Below, piece after piece: positions 7,682 through 14,263 of a DNA stretch of 14,339 nt (position 1 is its first letter; each line of letters opens with the position of its first letter). The stretch is taken from assembly GCA_046734315.1 (NCBI GenBank), contig JBKPQY010000286.1, forward strand, positions 1 through 14,339, read 5' to 3'. The DNA comes from DASXRA01 sp046734315. Its GTDB lineage: Bacteria > Actinomycetota > Actinomycetes > Mycobacteriales > Jatrophihabitantaceae. The notes below the pieces were generated by a model. It searched no databases and was not told where the DNA came from. It saw only the letters and a list, made by a program, of their open reading frames with translations. The position numbers were made by a program, and so were the translations under genes.

Positions 7682-8268
7682 TGGGCCAACTCCACATCGG
7701 TCAGCGTCCTAGCACCACGGACCGCAAGCGAGTTGCCGGAAACGCTGGAACACGGTTTTCTTCCCACGGATGAACCCGCCCTCGTTGGTCTCGGGCCGCC
7801 CCGCCCGACCGTGCGGCTCGAGACTGACCTCGAGTCCATGGTCTGTGCGGGTTTGCGGCACGCGGCGCGCAAGACGTGCGATCGGAGCTGCCAAGCTCCC
7901 AGCAGCACGCCTTAGCGAGCATGGAATGCGTCCCGACGCTGCTCGGAGCCGCCGGATACGACGGCGTGCTCGGCGGCGAGCGGCCACAAAGGTGGTAGGG
8001 GCCATAGCGGATCCCGACGATCGCCGAACACAAACGACACGGTCGGCTAGCAAACCCGGCTACCCCCGCGACGCTACGCATCCGCGCACGCGGAGCGAGT
8101 TCGGCCCCGATCATCGCCTCGCTCACGAACGCAGACTACGGCGATGCAAGCGTCAGGTGCGGCCCCGACCGCAATAGCTGGTCGATCCCCAATCCGTCAG
8201 CGTCGGCGCGATGCGCAATCAGCGTGGGTCGACCGCACGCTGCTGCACCCGGTGCTCGATGGGTGCCG
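7682..8268. other. Gene-poor region upstream of the GH51 gene
   Basis: No intact recognisable gene. One minus-strand frame between about 7709 and 8053 ends in a stretch with good codon bias (DHGLEVSLEPHGRAGRPETN, then GGFIRGKKTVFQRF) and a TAG stop. Further upstream it becomes Arg/Ala-rich, as out-of-frame high-GC sequence does. I recognise no family. Because it lies downstream of an intact-looking promoter and start at 8538 on the same strand, it may be the far end of the same decayed gene (inference). Confidence 0.35.
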
Positions 8269-8538
8269 TCAGCAGCTGACCGAGTCGGAGGGTCCGACAG
8301 ATTCTTCCAGGGGCGAGCATGTAAGAAGGCAGCCGCCTCGACCGACGGCCGAGCCGGGCCGACTCCCGAGCCTGGCCTCCGGCAGCGTGACGCGGACGGT
8401 CTTGGACACCTTGAGGCAACCGGCCGCCACCCCAGCACGATAGAGCGGCCGGCGCCCACCACGCGCTCTAGTCGCTTGAGGTCGCCACGTCGAACAATGC
8501 CGCCGGCCGGTAGCTCCCGGGCCTGCGACCTCGTGCAT
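8269..8538 (-). pseudogene. Decayed gene or small unknown ORF behind an intact control region
   Basis: On the minus strand, AAGGAG (8551-8546) lies 7 nt before an ATG at 8538, one of the best ribosome-binding sites in the window, and a promoter with an operator lies just upstream. The frame then gives only 89 residues. The first 35 are Arg-rich and unlike a normal protein. The middle (about 36-65, around CLKVSKTVRVTLPEARLG) has strong G/C third-position bias like real coding DNA. The other frames also hold plausible pieces (for example ELPAGGIVRRGDLKRLERVV). This suggests a gene of the xylan regulon broken by frameshifts. Family not recognised; a genuine small protein cannot be excluded. Confidence 0.35.
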
Positions 8539-8558
8539 CGGCGCTCTCCTTGACAGCG

Positions 8559-8587
8559 AGACTGCGGTTCGAAAGTTTTCGAGACAA
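8559..8587 (-). promoter_or_regulatory. Minus-strand promoter with operator in its spacer
   Basis: Read on the minus strand, TTGTCT (8587-8582), exactly 17 bp, then CAGTCT (8564-8559). The inverted repeat 8570-8581 fills most of the spacer. Predicted transcription begins near 8552, just before the AAGGAG that serves the ATG at 8538. Confidence 0.4.
8570..8581. promoter_or_regulatory. CGAAA-N2-TTTCG operator box 1
   Basis: CGAAAGTTTTCG is a perfect inverted repeat (CGAAA, 2 bp, TTTCG), extended by one more symmetric T/A pair. GAAA-rich palindromic boxes of this sort are known upstream of actinomycete xylanase genes and are bound by LacI-type repressors. Here it lies between the xylanase gene and the minus-strand start at 8538. 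The repressor is not proven; the LacI protein encoded at 9991 is the nearest candidate. Confidence 0.55.
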
Positions 8588-8645
8588 GACCGCGGCGCGT
8601 CGCCGATTATTCGGCCAAGAATCAAGCTGAGATCTCGGCACTCTA

Positions 8646-8674
8646 TTGACGTCCGTCGGGCAGGAGCCTAGTCT
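8646..8674 (+). promoter_or_regulatory. Promoter of the GH10 xylanase gene
   Basis: TTGACG at 8646-8651, 17-bp spacer, TAGTCT at 8669-8674, giving a start near 8681 and an 80-nt leader that contains operator box 2. A second candidate -35, a perfect TTGACA at 8550-8555, has only a weak -10 (AAGTTT, 8573-8578). Confidence 0.5.
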
Positions 8675-8700
8675 CCAGCTGTTCTCCTGACCGGTCGTTT

Positions 8701-8712
8701 CGAAACTTCTCG
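8701..8712. promoter_or_regulatory. CGAAA-type operator box 2
   Basis: CGAAACTTCTCG matches box 1 with the same 2-bp spacer and one asymmetric base; it is preceded by TTT, making TTTCGAAA. It lies about 20 bp downstream of the predicted xylanase transcription start, where a bound repressor would block elongation. Box-to-box distance is 131 bp, compatible with DNA looping (inference). Confidence 0.45.
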
Positions 8713-8759
8713 CCGCGCACGCGACGTGACGCCGTTGCGCCTGACCGAAGGGATCGATC

Positions 8760-9926
8760 GTGAGACTCCGTTATGTGGTCGCGGCATCCGCGACCGTGGT
8801 GACGGCTTTGGCCGCGAGTGCGGTGGCAGCCGCCGGCACGCTCGAGGCATCACATTCCAGCCCACCGCGGGATTCACTGCGAGCGCTTGCCGCACCGATT
8901 GGCCTGCGCATCGGCTCGGCGATCGACCCGTCGAAGCTGAGCAACGACGCATATGAACAGATCGCCGCCGGTCAGTTCTCGACCGTCACGCCTGAGAACC
9001 AGATGAAGTGGCAGGTGGTCGAGCCGACGCAGGGCACCTACGACTGGTCGCAGGCCGACCAACTTGTCGCTTTCGCCAACGAGCACGGCCAATTGGTGCG
9101 CGGTCACACTCTGGTGTGGCATAACCAGCTGCCGGATTGGCTGACCAGCGGCGTCAGCAACGGCACGATCAGCAACGCCCAGTTGAAGGACCTGCTACAC
9201 AAGCACATCACCGACGAGGTCACCCACTTCAAGGGCGAGATCTGGCAGTGGGATGTCGCCAACGAGATCTTCGCCAACTCGTGGGATCCCCATTCACTCC
9301 CCGACGGCATCAACGCTGACGACTTCTGGGTGTCCCACCTAGGTGAAGGCGTCATCGCGGATGCGTTCCGCTGGGCGCATCAGGCGGACCCGAACGCGCT
9401 GCTGTTCTATAACGACTACAACATCTCCGGCCAGGACGGCACGAACGCCAAGTCCGATGCCGTCTACAACTGGGTGAAGACGCTGCGCGCACAGGGTGTA
9501 CCCATCGATGGCGTCGGCGAGCAGGGCCACCTTGACACGCAATACGGCTGGAATGCGACGCTGTTCAGCCAGGACCTGCAGCGCTACGCGGGCCTCGGCG
9601 TAAAGGTCGCGGTCACCGAAGCCGACGTGCGCACCTTCGTTGACTCGGCCGCCACGCAGAACCCGACCAGCAACCTGGCCACCTTCGCCCAGCCATACGA
9701 GTACAAGCAGATGCTCCAAGCCTGCCTGGCGGTCCCCCAGTGCATCTCCTTCACTGTTTGGGGATTTGGCGACGCCTACTCCTGGGTTCCGGGCTTCTTC
9801 ACCGGCGAGGGTTATGCCGACCTGTATGACGTCAACCTCAAGCCGAAGCAGGTCGTGGCTGACTTCCAGGAGGACCTGCGGCTCGCCCAGCACGGTGCGC
9901 TGCACCGGCTCGCGTCCACCCACTAA
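8760..9926 (+). CDS. xynA: GH10 endo-1,4-beta-xylanase, secreted, catalytic domain only
   Basis: Retaining endo-xylanase that cuts the xylan backbone outside the cell; the symbol is the generic family name. It has 388 residues: a Sec-type signal peptide (hydrophobic core 5-24, likely cleavage after AVAAA), then one GH10 barrel. Seen: the substrate-binding motif TVTPENQMKW (75-84), GHTLVWHNQLPDWL (115-128), acid/base Glu 169 in WDVANEIF, YNDYNI (217-222), and nucleophile Glu 287 in VTEADVR. The last differs from the common TELDVR by Ala for Leu. There is no carbohydrate-binding module or linker; the protein ends shortly after the barrel. The start is GTG at 8760 with AAGGGA 6 nt upstream. It is a single-gene unit with its own promoter and operator boxes, followed by a strong hairpin before the next regulator gene. 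Confidence 0.95.
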   Translation: MRLRYVVAASATVVTALAASAVAAAGTLEASHSSPPRDSLRALAAPIGLRIGSAIDPSKLSNDAYEQIAAGQFSTVTPENQMKWQVVEPTQGTYDWSQADQLVAFANEHGQLVRGHTLVWHNQLPDWLTSGVSNGTISNAQLKDLLHKHITDEVTHFKGEIWQWDVANEIFANSWDPHSLPDGINADDFWVSHLGEGVIADAFRWAHQADPNALLFYNDYNISGQDGTNAKSDAVYNWVKTLRAQGVPIDGVGEQGHLDTQYGWNATLFSQDLQRYAGLGVKVAVTEADVRTFVDSAATQNPTSNLATFAQPYEYKQMLQACLAVPQCISFTVWGFGDAYSWVPGFFTGEGYADLYDVNLKPKQVVADFQEDLRLAQHGALHRLASTH

Positions 9927-9943
9927 CAGACCGCACCGCACGA

Positions 9944-9977
9944 GCACCCGCCCGGAAGCCCCCCTCCGGGCGGGTGC
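9944..9977 (+). terminator. Hairpin terminator after the xylanase gene
   Basis: Perfect 13-bp stem: GCACCCGCCCGGA (9944-9956) pairs with TCCGGGCGGGTGC (9965-9977) around an 8-nt loop, 17 nt after the xylanase stop. There is no T-run, which is common for actinobacterial terminators. It ends 13 nt before the next gene, so it also separates the two transcripts. Confidence 0.8.
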
Positions 9978-9978
9978 A

Positions 9979-9984
9979 TAACAT
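9979..9984 (+). promoter_or_regulatory. Candidate -10 for a leaderless LacI transcript
   Basis: TAACAT fits the actinobacterial -10 pattern TANNNT and ends 6 nt before the ATG at 9991. The -35 position falls within the terminator hairpin and shows no clear match. No Shine-Dalgarno precedes the ATG. Confidence 0.35.
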
Positions 9985-9990
9985 CAGCGA

Positions 9991-11037
9991 ATGAAGCGCA
10001 CCCGCCAGCGAGCCACAGCTGCCGACGGGGTCGACGCCTCCCGAGCGGCACGGACCACCCTGGCGGCAATCGCGGCACAGGCAGGCGTCTCCACTGCCAC
10101 TGTCTCCAAGGTCATCAACGGCCGCTCCGACGTAGCAACAGCGACCCGAGATCGCGTGCACCGCATCCTCATCGAATCCAACTACGTCCCGCCAAAACGC
10201 CGCAGCGATGTCGTCGACCTCATCTTCTCGGAGCTGGACAGCCCCTGGGCGGTGGAGATCCTCCGCGGGGTCGAACGCCACATGTCTGCCCACGGGCGCG
10301 CCGTCGCCGTGTCAGCAGTATCCGGAAACGGCCCCACCTATCCGCCGAGTTGGACGGGAACCATCGCTCGCCAGCATCCAGCCGGAGTAATGCTGGTGAT
10401 GTCACAGCTGACGACCCGCCAATGGCGACAACTACACGACCAAGGCATTCCACTCGTCGTGATCGACCCTGCCAATATCCCTGACCCGGAATTGCCCAGC
10501 GTCGGCGCCACAAACTGGGCCGGCGGCATTGCCGCAACCGAACACCTGCTCCAACAAGGCCACACGCGCATCGCCGCTATCAGCGGACCACAGGCATACC
10601 TATGCAGCCGCGCAAGAATTGATGGCTACCGGCACGCGCTCGAGCACAACGGACTCAGCTTCGACCCCGCGCTCATCCGATGGGGCGATTTCCGGCAAGA
10701 AGGTGGCTACCGCTTGGGGTCCGATCTCCTGGCGCGGCGGAACGCCCCCACCGCAATCTTCGCCGGAAACGATCAGCAAGCCCTCGGCATATATGAGGCG
10801 GCCCGCCAACGCGGCCTCGCAATTCCCGGTGACCTCAGCGTCGTCGGATTCGACGACCTGCCACTTGCCCGCTGGCTGCCACCACCACTCACGACCGTCT
10901 GCCAACCGCTCGCGGACATGGGGGCCATGGCCGCCGAGATGCTGCTCCGGCTCATGGACAATCGACCGTTACCGAGTCATCGCATCGAGCTGGCAACGAA
11001 ACTTGTAGTGCGCGAATCGACCGCCGCGCCCACCTAG
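9991..11037 (+). CDS. LacI-family transcriptional regulator, probable xylanase regulator
   Basis: LacI/GalR-type DNA-binding protein of 348 residues. A 22-residue basic N-terminal extension precedes the helix-turn-helix (LAAIAAQAGVSTATVSKVIN, about 24-43). The effector-binding domain follows, with AATEHLLQQGHTRIAAISGP, PTAIFAGNDQQALGIYEAAR and LSVVGFDDLPLARWLPPPLT in the usual order. It is only distantly similar to the other LacI protein in the window and differs at recognition-helix positions (TA instead of VA before TVSKV), so a different operator is expected. ATG 9991 is the only reasonable start. It lies directly downstream of the xylanase gene on the same strand but beyond a strong terminator, so it probably has its own promoter. 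Role in xylanase control through the CGAAA boxes is inferred from position; the effector is unknown. Confidence 0.9.
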   Translation: MKRTRQRATAADGVDASRAARTTLAAIAAQAGVSTATVSKVINGRSDVATATRDRVHRILIESNYVPPKRRSDVVDLIFSELDSPWAVEILRGVERHMSAHGRAVAVSAVSGNGPTYPPSWTGTIARQHPAGVMLVMSQLTTRQWRQLHDQGIPLVVIDPANIPDPELPSVGATNWAGGIAATEHLLQQGHTRIAAISGPQAYLCSRARIDGYRHALEHNGLSFDPALIRWGDFRQEGGYRLGSDLLARRNAPTAIFAGNDQQALGIYEAARQRGLAIPGDLSVVGFDDLPLARWLPPPLTTVCQPLADMGAMAAEMLLRLMDNRPLPSHRIELATKLVVRESTAAPT

Positions 11038-11487
11038 TGCAGCCTGGTCGCGGTGCGTTCGCCACCCCGCACACCGGGACTTGGGCACCTATTGGCGGCT
11101 TGGGCGCGGAACGCCAGCAGTTGTCAACTCCCGCTGCATCGCGTGCTTATGCGCGGCGTCGTCGCCAGCCGATATCGGTCCCTCGGTTCGGGAGCCACAC
11201 GATCGCGGCGATAGGCAGGTGTCGCAATGACGATCAGCTGCAAGCACTCATCGGCACGGGCGTGCGCACTCTCGGCGGCAAATCCGTGCGGACGTGCGGG
11301 GGGTAGCCGATGCATACGTATACGGTGTTGCTGGCATGGAGCACCGACCTGAGCGCGGTCGATAGCCGATATCGCAGCCGCCGTGCCGGCGGAACAATGT
11401 GGTGGGTACGCAGATCGAATATTCGACGGCAGGTGTCACGACGACTCATGCGTCGCGTGGGCTGGTCGGTAGGCGCCGGTCGACTAA
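11038..11487. other. Intergenic region between convergent LacI and LysR genes
   Basis: 450 bases with no supported gene. It holds an 11-bp direct repeat AGCCGATATCG (11167-11177 and 11364-11374), a perfect 12-bp palindrome TCGAATATTCGA (11415-11426), and a short GC hairpin CCGCCG/CGGCGG (11378-11392) that might serve as a weak terminator. None has an assigned role. Confidence 0.5.
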
Positions 11488-12420
11488 TTAAGGCGAGTGT
11501 CGCTGGGGCAGGATCGGTTCGGGCGATGTCGCCGTGATCGCGCGAGCAGTCTCGTCAAGGGCGCGGATGCGTGAGTTCTCTCGGCTGGTGGACCAGACGA
11601 GCCCGAGGGGTATCGGGCGCAGGTCGTTGATGGGGACGAGCACGACGTCGTCGCGGTCGAATATCGGGACTGTTGAGCTGGTCGGGTGGACGATGCGTCC
11701 GCGGGCCACGAAAGAGAGGATCTCGTGGATGGTTCGGATGGGCTGGGTGCGGCGGATGGGGCGTCCTGATGGGGTGCGCGGAGGGACGAGCAGGTCGTAG
11801 ACCGCGGGCGGGGTGGTCGCGGGGAACAGCGCCACCTCCTCCTCAGCGAGTTCTTCGACCGACACTGTGGTTTGGTGGGCCAAGCGATGCGAGGGCGCGA
11901 CGGCAAGGGCCCGCTGGTAGTAGGCGAACGTAGTGCCGGCGGTGAGGTCTGGTTCGTCGACGGCCGACCAGTTGCACAGCACGTCGATCTCGCCGCGGCG
12001 TAGGGCCCGGTAGGCGTCGAAGGTCTCGACCTCGTGGAGGCGGACTTCGCAGGCTGGGTACCGGTGCTGGAATGCGGCGACGAGCCGGCTCAGCGCCGGT
12101 CCCTCGGTGGTGAGCACGAAGCCGATGCGCAACAGCCCGCTGACCTCACCGGACAGGTCGCCGGCCTCGGCGAGTGTCTGCTCCAGGGCGGCCAGCGCGG
12201 GGGCGAGCCGGCTCCGGAATTGTTCACCGGCGGAGGTGAGCCGGACTCGACGGCTGGTCCGGTCGAATACCTTGACTCCGAGACGCGACTCGAGCACGCG
12301 CACGGCTTCGCTGACGCCTGGTTGGGAGATCCCGAGGCGTTCGGCGGTGCGCCCGAAGTGCAGCTCGTCGGCGAGCGCAAGGAAGACCCGGAGCTCGCGA
12401 AGCTCGATGTCGGTCCACAT
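11488..12420 (-). CDS. LysR-family transcriptional regulator
   Basis: LysR-type regulator of 310 residues, the family's normal length. The N-terminal winged helix-turn-helix spans about 8-65 (LRVFLALADELHFGRTAERL, then SQPGVSEAVRVLE and the wing RRVRLTSAGE). The C-terminal effector domain begins near 95 (GLLRIGFV) and includes FDAYRALRRGEIDVLCNWS. It is transcribed away from the SnoaL-like and NmrA-like genes, the classic LysR layout in which the regulator controls the divergent operon and itself. The ATG at 12420 has no Shine-Dalgarno; a TAGCAT -10 (12435-12430) is only 9 nt upstream, so the message may be leaderless or nearly so. Effector unknown; redox-active or aromatic compounds would fit the neighbouring genes. 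Confidence 0.93.
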   Translation of the reverse strand: MWTDIELRELRVFLALADELHFGRTAERLGISQPGVSEAVRVLESRLGVKVFDRTSRRVRLTSAGEQFRSRLAPALAALEQTLAEAGDLSGEVSGLLRIGFVLTTEGPALSRLVAAFQHRYPACEVRLHEVETFDAYRALRRGEIDVLCNWSAVDEPDLTAGTTFAYYQRALAVAPSHRLAHQTTVSVEELAEEEVALFPATTPPAVYDLLVPPRTPSGRPIRRTQPIRTIHEILSFVARGRIVHPTSSTVPIFDRDDVVLVPINDLRPIPLGLVWSTSRENSRIRALDETARAITATSPEPILPQRHSP

Positions 12421-12467
12421 CGATCAGGAATGCTAATCGGTCCGATCAGGGATTTGCGCTTGATCGG
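12421..12467. promoter_or_regulatory. LysR-type operator dyads in the divergent intergenic region
   Basis: Four copies of a GATCGG-type half-site: CGATCA (12421), TAATCGG (12434), CCGATCA (12442) and TGATCGG (12461). The last two form a perfect 7-bp inverted repeat with a 12-bp gap; TAATCGG and CCGATCA form a tight dyad around one base (one mismatch). This pattern suits a LysR tetramer covering both promoters. Confidence 0.5.
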
Positions 12468-12488
12468 CGGTCGCTAGCCCTCCAGGGT
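12460..12488 (+). promoter_or_regulatory. Candidate promoter of the SnoaL-NmrA operon
   Basis: TTGATC (12460-12465), 17-bp spacer, CAGGGT (12483-12488). The -10 is weak, keeping only the conserved A and final T, which suits a LysR-activated promoter. The -35 overlaps the last LysR half-site. Confidence 0.3.
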
Positions 12489-12530
12489 TGGTGACCAGGC
12501 AGGTAGTGGGTGAACCAGGAAGGCGAGCCG

Positions 12531-12923
12531 ATGGCCGAGCATCCCAACGTCGAGGTGTTCCGGCAGGTCTATGGGGCGTTCACGAGCGGAGACATGGGCC
12601 GGCTCACCGAGCTGATCGCTCCGGACGTCATCTGGCACGTTCCGGGCACGAACCTCATCTCCGGCGAATACCCGAGCCGGGAAGCGATCTTCGGATGCTT
12701 CACCAAGATCTTCGAGCTCTCCGCGGGTAGCTACCGTCCCGAGCTGCATGACATCCTGGCCAACGACGATCACACGGTGGCGTTGCTGCACGCGACCGCC
12801 CGTCAGGGCGACAAGACGCTCGATCAGGACTACGCGTTCGTGTTTCACGTCCGCGATGGCCAGATCGCCGAGACGTGGGAAGCCTGGACCGAAGGGCCGG
12901 CGTGGAATGAGTTCTGGTCCTGA
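12531..12923 (+). CDS. SnoaL-like (NTF2-fold) polyketide-cyclase-type protein
   Basis: Small protein of 130 residues with the features of the SnoaL-like / nuclear-transport-factor-2 fold: an N-terminal helix (NVEVFRQVYGAFTSGDMGRL), the strand APDVIWHVPG (29-38), YAFVFHVRDGQIAETWEAW near the end. Members are small barrels used as cyclases, isomerases or ligand-binding domains; the reaction here cannot be read from sequence. Start: AGGAAGG at 12517-12523 lies 7 nt before the ATG at 12531; a GTG at 12510 would add seven residues but has a weaker site. It is the first gene of a probable operon with the NAD(P)-binding gene 39 nt downstream, opposite the LysR gene. No signal peptide, so cytoplasmic. 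Confidence 0.85.
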   Translation: MAEHPNVEVFRQVYGAFTSGDMGRLTELIAPDVIWHVPGTNLISGEYPSREAIFGCFTKIFELSAGSYRPELHDILANDDHTVALLHATARQGDKTLDQDYAFVFHVRDGQIAETWEAWTEGPAWNEFWS

Positions 12924-12962
12924 CTCAGCCGGGCGGCTGGGTTTCGCCGCAGGAGGGTCGTC

Positions 12963-13856
12963 GTGATTCTGGTCATCGGAGGTCGCAGCAAGATCGGGTC
13001 GGCGCTGGTCGGGGAGCTGGTGGACCGGGGCAAGCAGGTGCGGGCACTGGTTCGTTCCGCCGAGGCGAGCTCCGGCGTGGCTGGTGCGGCCGAGATCGTG
13101 ACCGGTGATCTCGCCGATGAGGGCTCGCTGGTCACGGCGATGGCGGGGATTGAGAAGGTGTTCTTGCTCTCCAGTCCACACCCGAACGCCGTGACCTGGC
13201 ATCGCAACGCCATCGACGCGGCCCGTCGCACGGATGTCGAGCTGCTGGTGCGCAGCTCGATTCTTGGAGCCGATCGGGAGTCCCCGGCGGAATTCATCAA
13301 CGCGCACACCGTCTCTGACCGCTACCTCGAAGACTCCGGCCTCCCGTTTGTGGTCGTGCGACCCAACCTGTTCTTGCAGAACCTCCCCGAATCGACGATC
13401 CCATCGATCGACGCGTCCGGCGCGTTCTACGTCGACGCCGGCCGCGCGCGCATCAGCATGGTCGACACCCGCGACGTCGCCGCCGTCGCCGCAGTTGTCC
13501 TCACCGAATCCGGACACACCGGAGAGCACTACGACCTCACTGGACCGGAAGCGCTCTCGTATGCCGACATCGCCGCGAAGCTCACCACGGCAATGGGGCG
13601 CCAGATCACCTATGTCGCTGCCCCGGACGAGGCGGTCGGCCAGGCGCTGCTCGGCGCTGGTCTGAGCGAGTGGTTCACGAACGCGCTCGTCGGCCTCTAC
13701 CAGGACTACCGTCGTTCCGGAACCAACGGCTACGCCGCCCAGATCACCGACACCGTCGAACGGCTCACCGGACGCCCGCCACGGTCGCTAGACGACCTAT
13801 TCCACGAGATCGCGCCCGAATTGAAACCGACTCACGACGACCCGGCACACGGCTGA
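12963..13856 (+). CDS. NmrA/QOR2-like NAD(P)-binding protein (atypical SDR)
   Basis: Atypical short-chain dehydrogenase/reductase of 297 residues, similar in layout to NmrA-family proteins and QOR2-type NAD(P)H:quinone oxidoreductases. Seen: N-terminal Rossmann strand MILVIGGRSKIGSALV (the glycine motif is GGRSKIG rather than the usual GATGxxG), QVRALVRS (24-31), the acid residue in VTGDLAD, GIEKVFLLSS (62-71), and the C-terminal half with VVRPNLFLQN, MVDTRDVAAVAAVVL and HYDLTGPEALSYADIA. The usual YxxxK catalytic pair of classical SDRs is not evident, as in NmrA-type proteins. Start is GTG at 12963 with AGGAGGG 5 nt upstream. It likely uses NAD(P)H to reduce a quinone-like substrate or acts as a redox sensor; which of the two is unresolved. 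Second gene of the LysR-controlled operon. Confidence 0.87.
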   Translation: MILVIGGRSKIGSALVGELVDRGKQVRALVRSAEASSGVAGAAEIVTGDLADEGSLVTAMAGIEKVFLLSSPHPNAVTWHRNAIDAARRTDVELLVRSSILGADRESPAEFINAHTVSDRYLEDSGLPFVVVRPNLFLQNLPESTIPSIDASGAFYVDAGRARISMVDTRDVAAVAAVVLTESGHTGEHYDLTGPEALSYADIAAKLTTAMGRQITYVAAPDEAVGQALLGAGLSEWFTNALVGLYQDYRRSGTNGYAAQITDTVERLTGRPPRSLDDLFHEIAPELKPTHDDPAHG

Positions 13857-13875
13857 AGTCCCCTACGCCACGCGA

Positions 13876-13915
13876 GCCGGCGCCCTGCACGCAGAACGAC
13901 GCTGTGTGCACCGGC
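13876..13915 (+). terminator. Probable terminator of the SnoaL-NmrA operon
   Basis: Hairpin 20 nt after the NmrA stop. TGCACGCAG (13886-13894) pairs with CTGTGTGCA (13902-13910) around a 7-nt loop, with one G-U pair. An outer stem GCCGG (13876-13880) / CCGGC (13911-13915) extends it across a 5-nt bulge. No T-run. Confidence 0.5.
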
Positions 13916-14263
13916 CAGCGAATAGACACACGGGCCGGATTGGGCGATCGGGAAGACTCCCTGCGACGCTGTCGCGAGCGCGCGATATGAATGCGGATGG
14001 AGAAACGCACATAAATCCAGGCTGTCGGCACTTCCGATCATCGGCTACTTGTTTCATTGACGGCAGGGCCGGTGCCTGGCCAGGCTTCGGTCCAGGTGCT
14101 CGGCCCGTCGCTCACACAGCGGCTGCTGATCCTGTGGTGGCTCTCATTTGGCCTGCGCGGGCCGGGGCACCGTCCTAGTGAGCGGTGAGTGGCTCAAGAA
14201 GGGTTTGCCTAGCTCTAAGTAGCGTTGCCCTCCCCGCTCGACACAGATCGAGTGGAGGTCTAG
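13916..14263. other. Intergenic region and probable left end of an IS110-type element
   Basis: About 350 bases without a supported gene. The left boundary of the insertion sequence cannot be fixed because IS110 elements lack long terminal inverted repeats and the right end is outside the window. The part nearest the transposase (roughly 14100-14260) is the place where IS110-group elements encode their structured bridge RNA. Several hairpin-forming stretches are visible, such as GCCTGGCCAGGC near 14084, but no full bridge-RNA fold can be claimed. Confidence 0.35.
14229..14258 (+). promoter_or_regulatory. Hairpin sequestering the transposase ribosome-binding site
   Basis: CCGCTCGA (14234-14241) pairs with TCGAGTGG (14248-14255) around the 6-nt loop CACAGA, with one G-U pair. 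After a 2-nt bulge, CCT (14229-14231) pairs with AGG (14256-14258). The right arm includes the whole GGAGG (14254-14258) that serves the GTG at 14264, so translation would be blocked on read-through transcripts. Such hairpins limit transposase synthesis in several insertion-sequence families. Confidence 0.5.

Noticed and set aside
6398..7915. 505-codon open frame on the plus strand opposite the GH51 gene
   Set aside because: It is an Arg/Val/Gly-rich antisense shadow of the GH51 coding sequence, which has all catalytic motifs; no domain is visible in the antisense product.
7701..8126. 141-residue minus-strand open frame as a hypothetical gene
   Set aside because: Arg/Ser/Pro/Cys-rich composition, no ribosome-binding site and no recognisable domain; treated as decayed or non-coding.
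12474..13529. 351-codon open frame on the minus strand opposite the SnoaL and NmrA genes
   Set aside because: Antisense shadow produced by high GC at third positions; the plus-strand genes have recognisable folds and ribosome-binding sites.
13906..14178. 90-residue plus-strand open frame between the NmrA gene and the insertion sequence
   Set aside because: No ribosome-binding site, overlaps the terminator hairpin, and the product is low in protein-like features.
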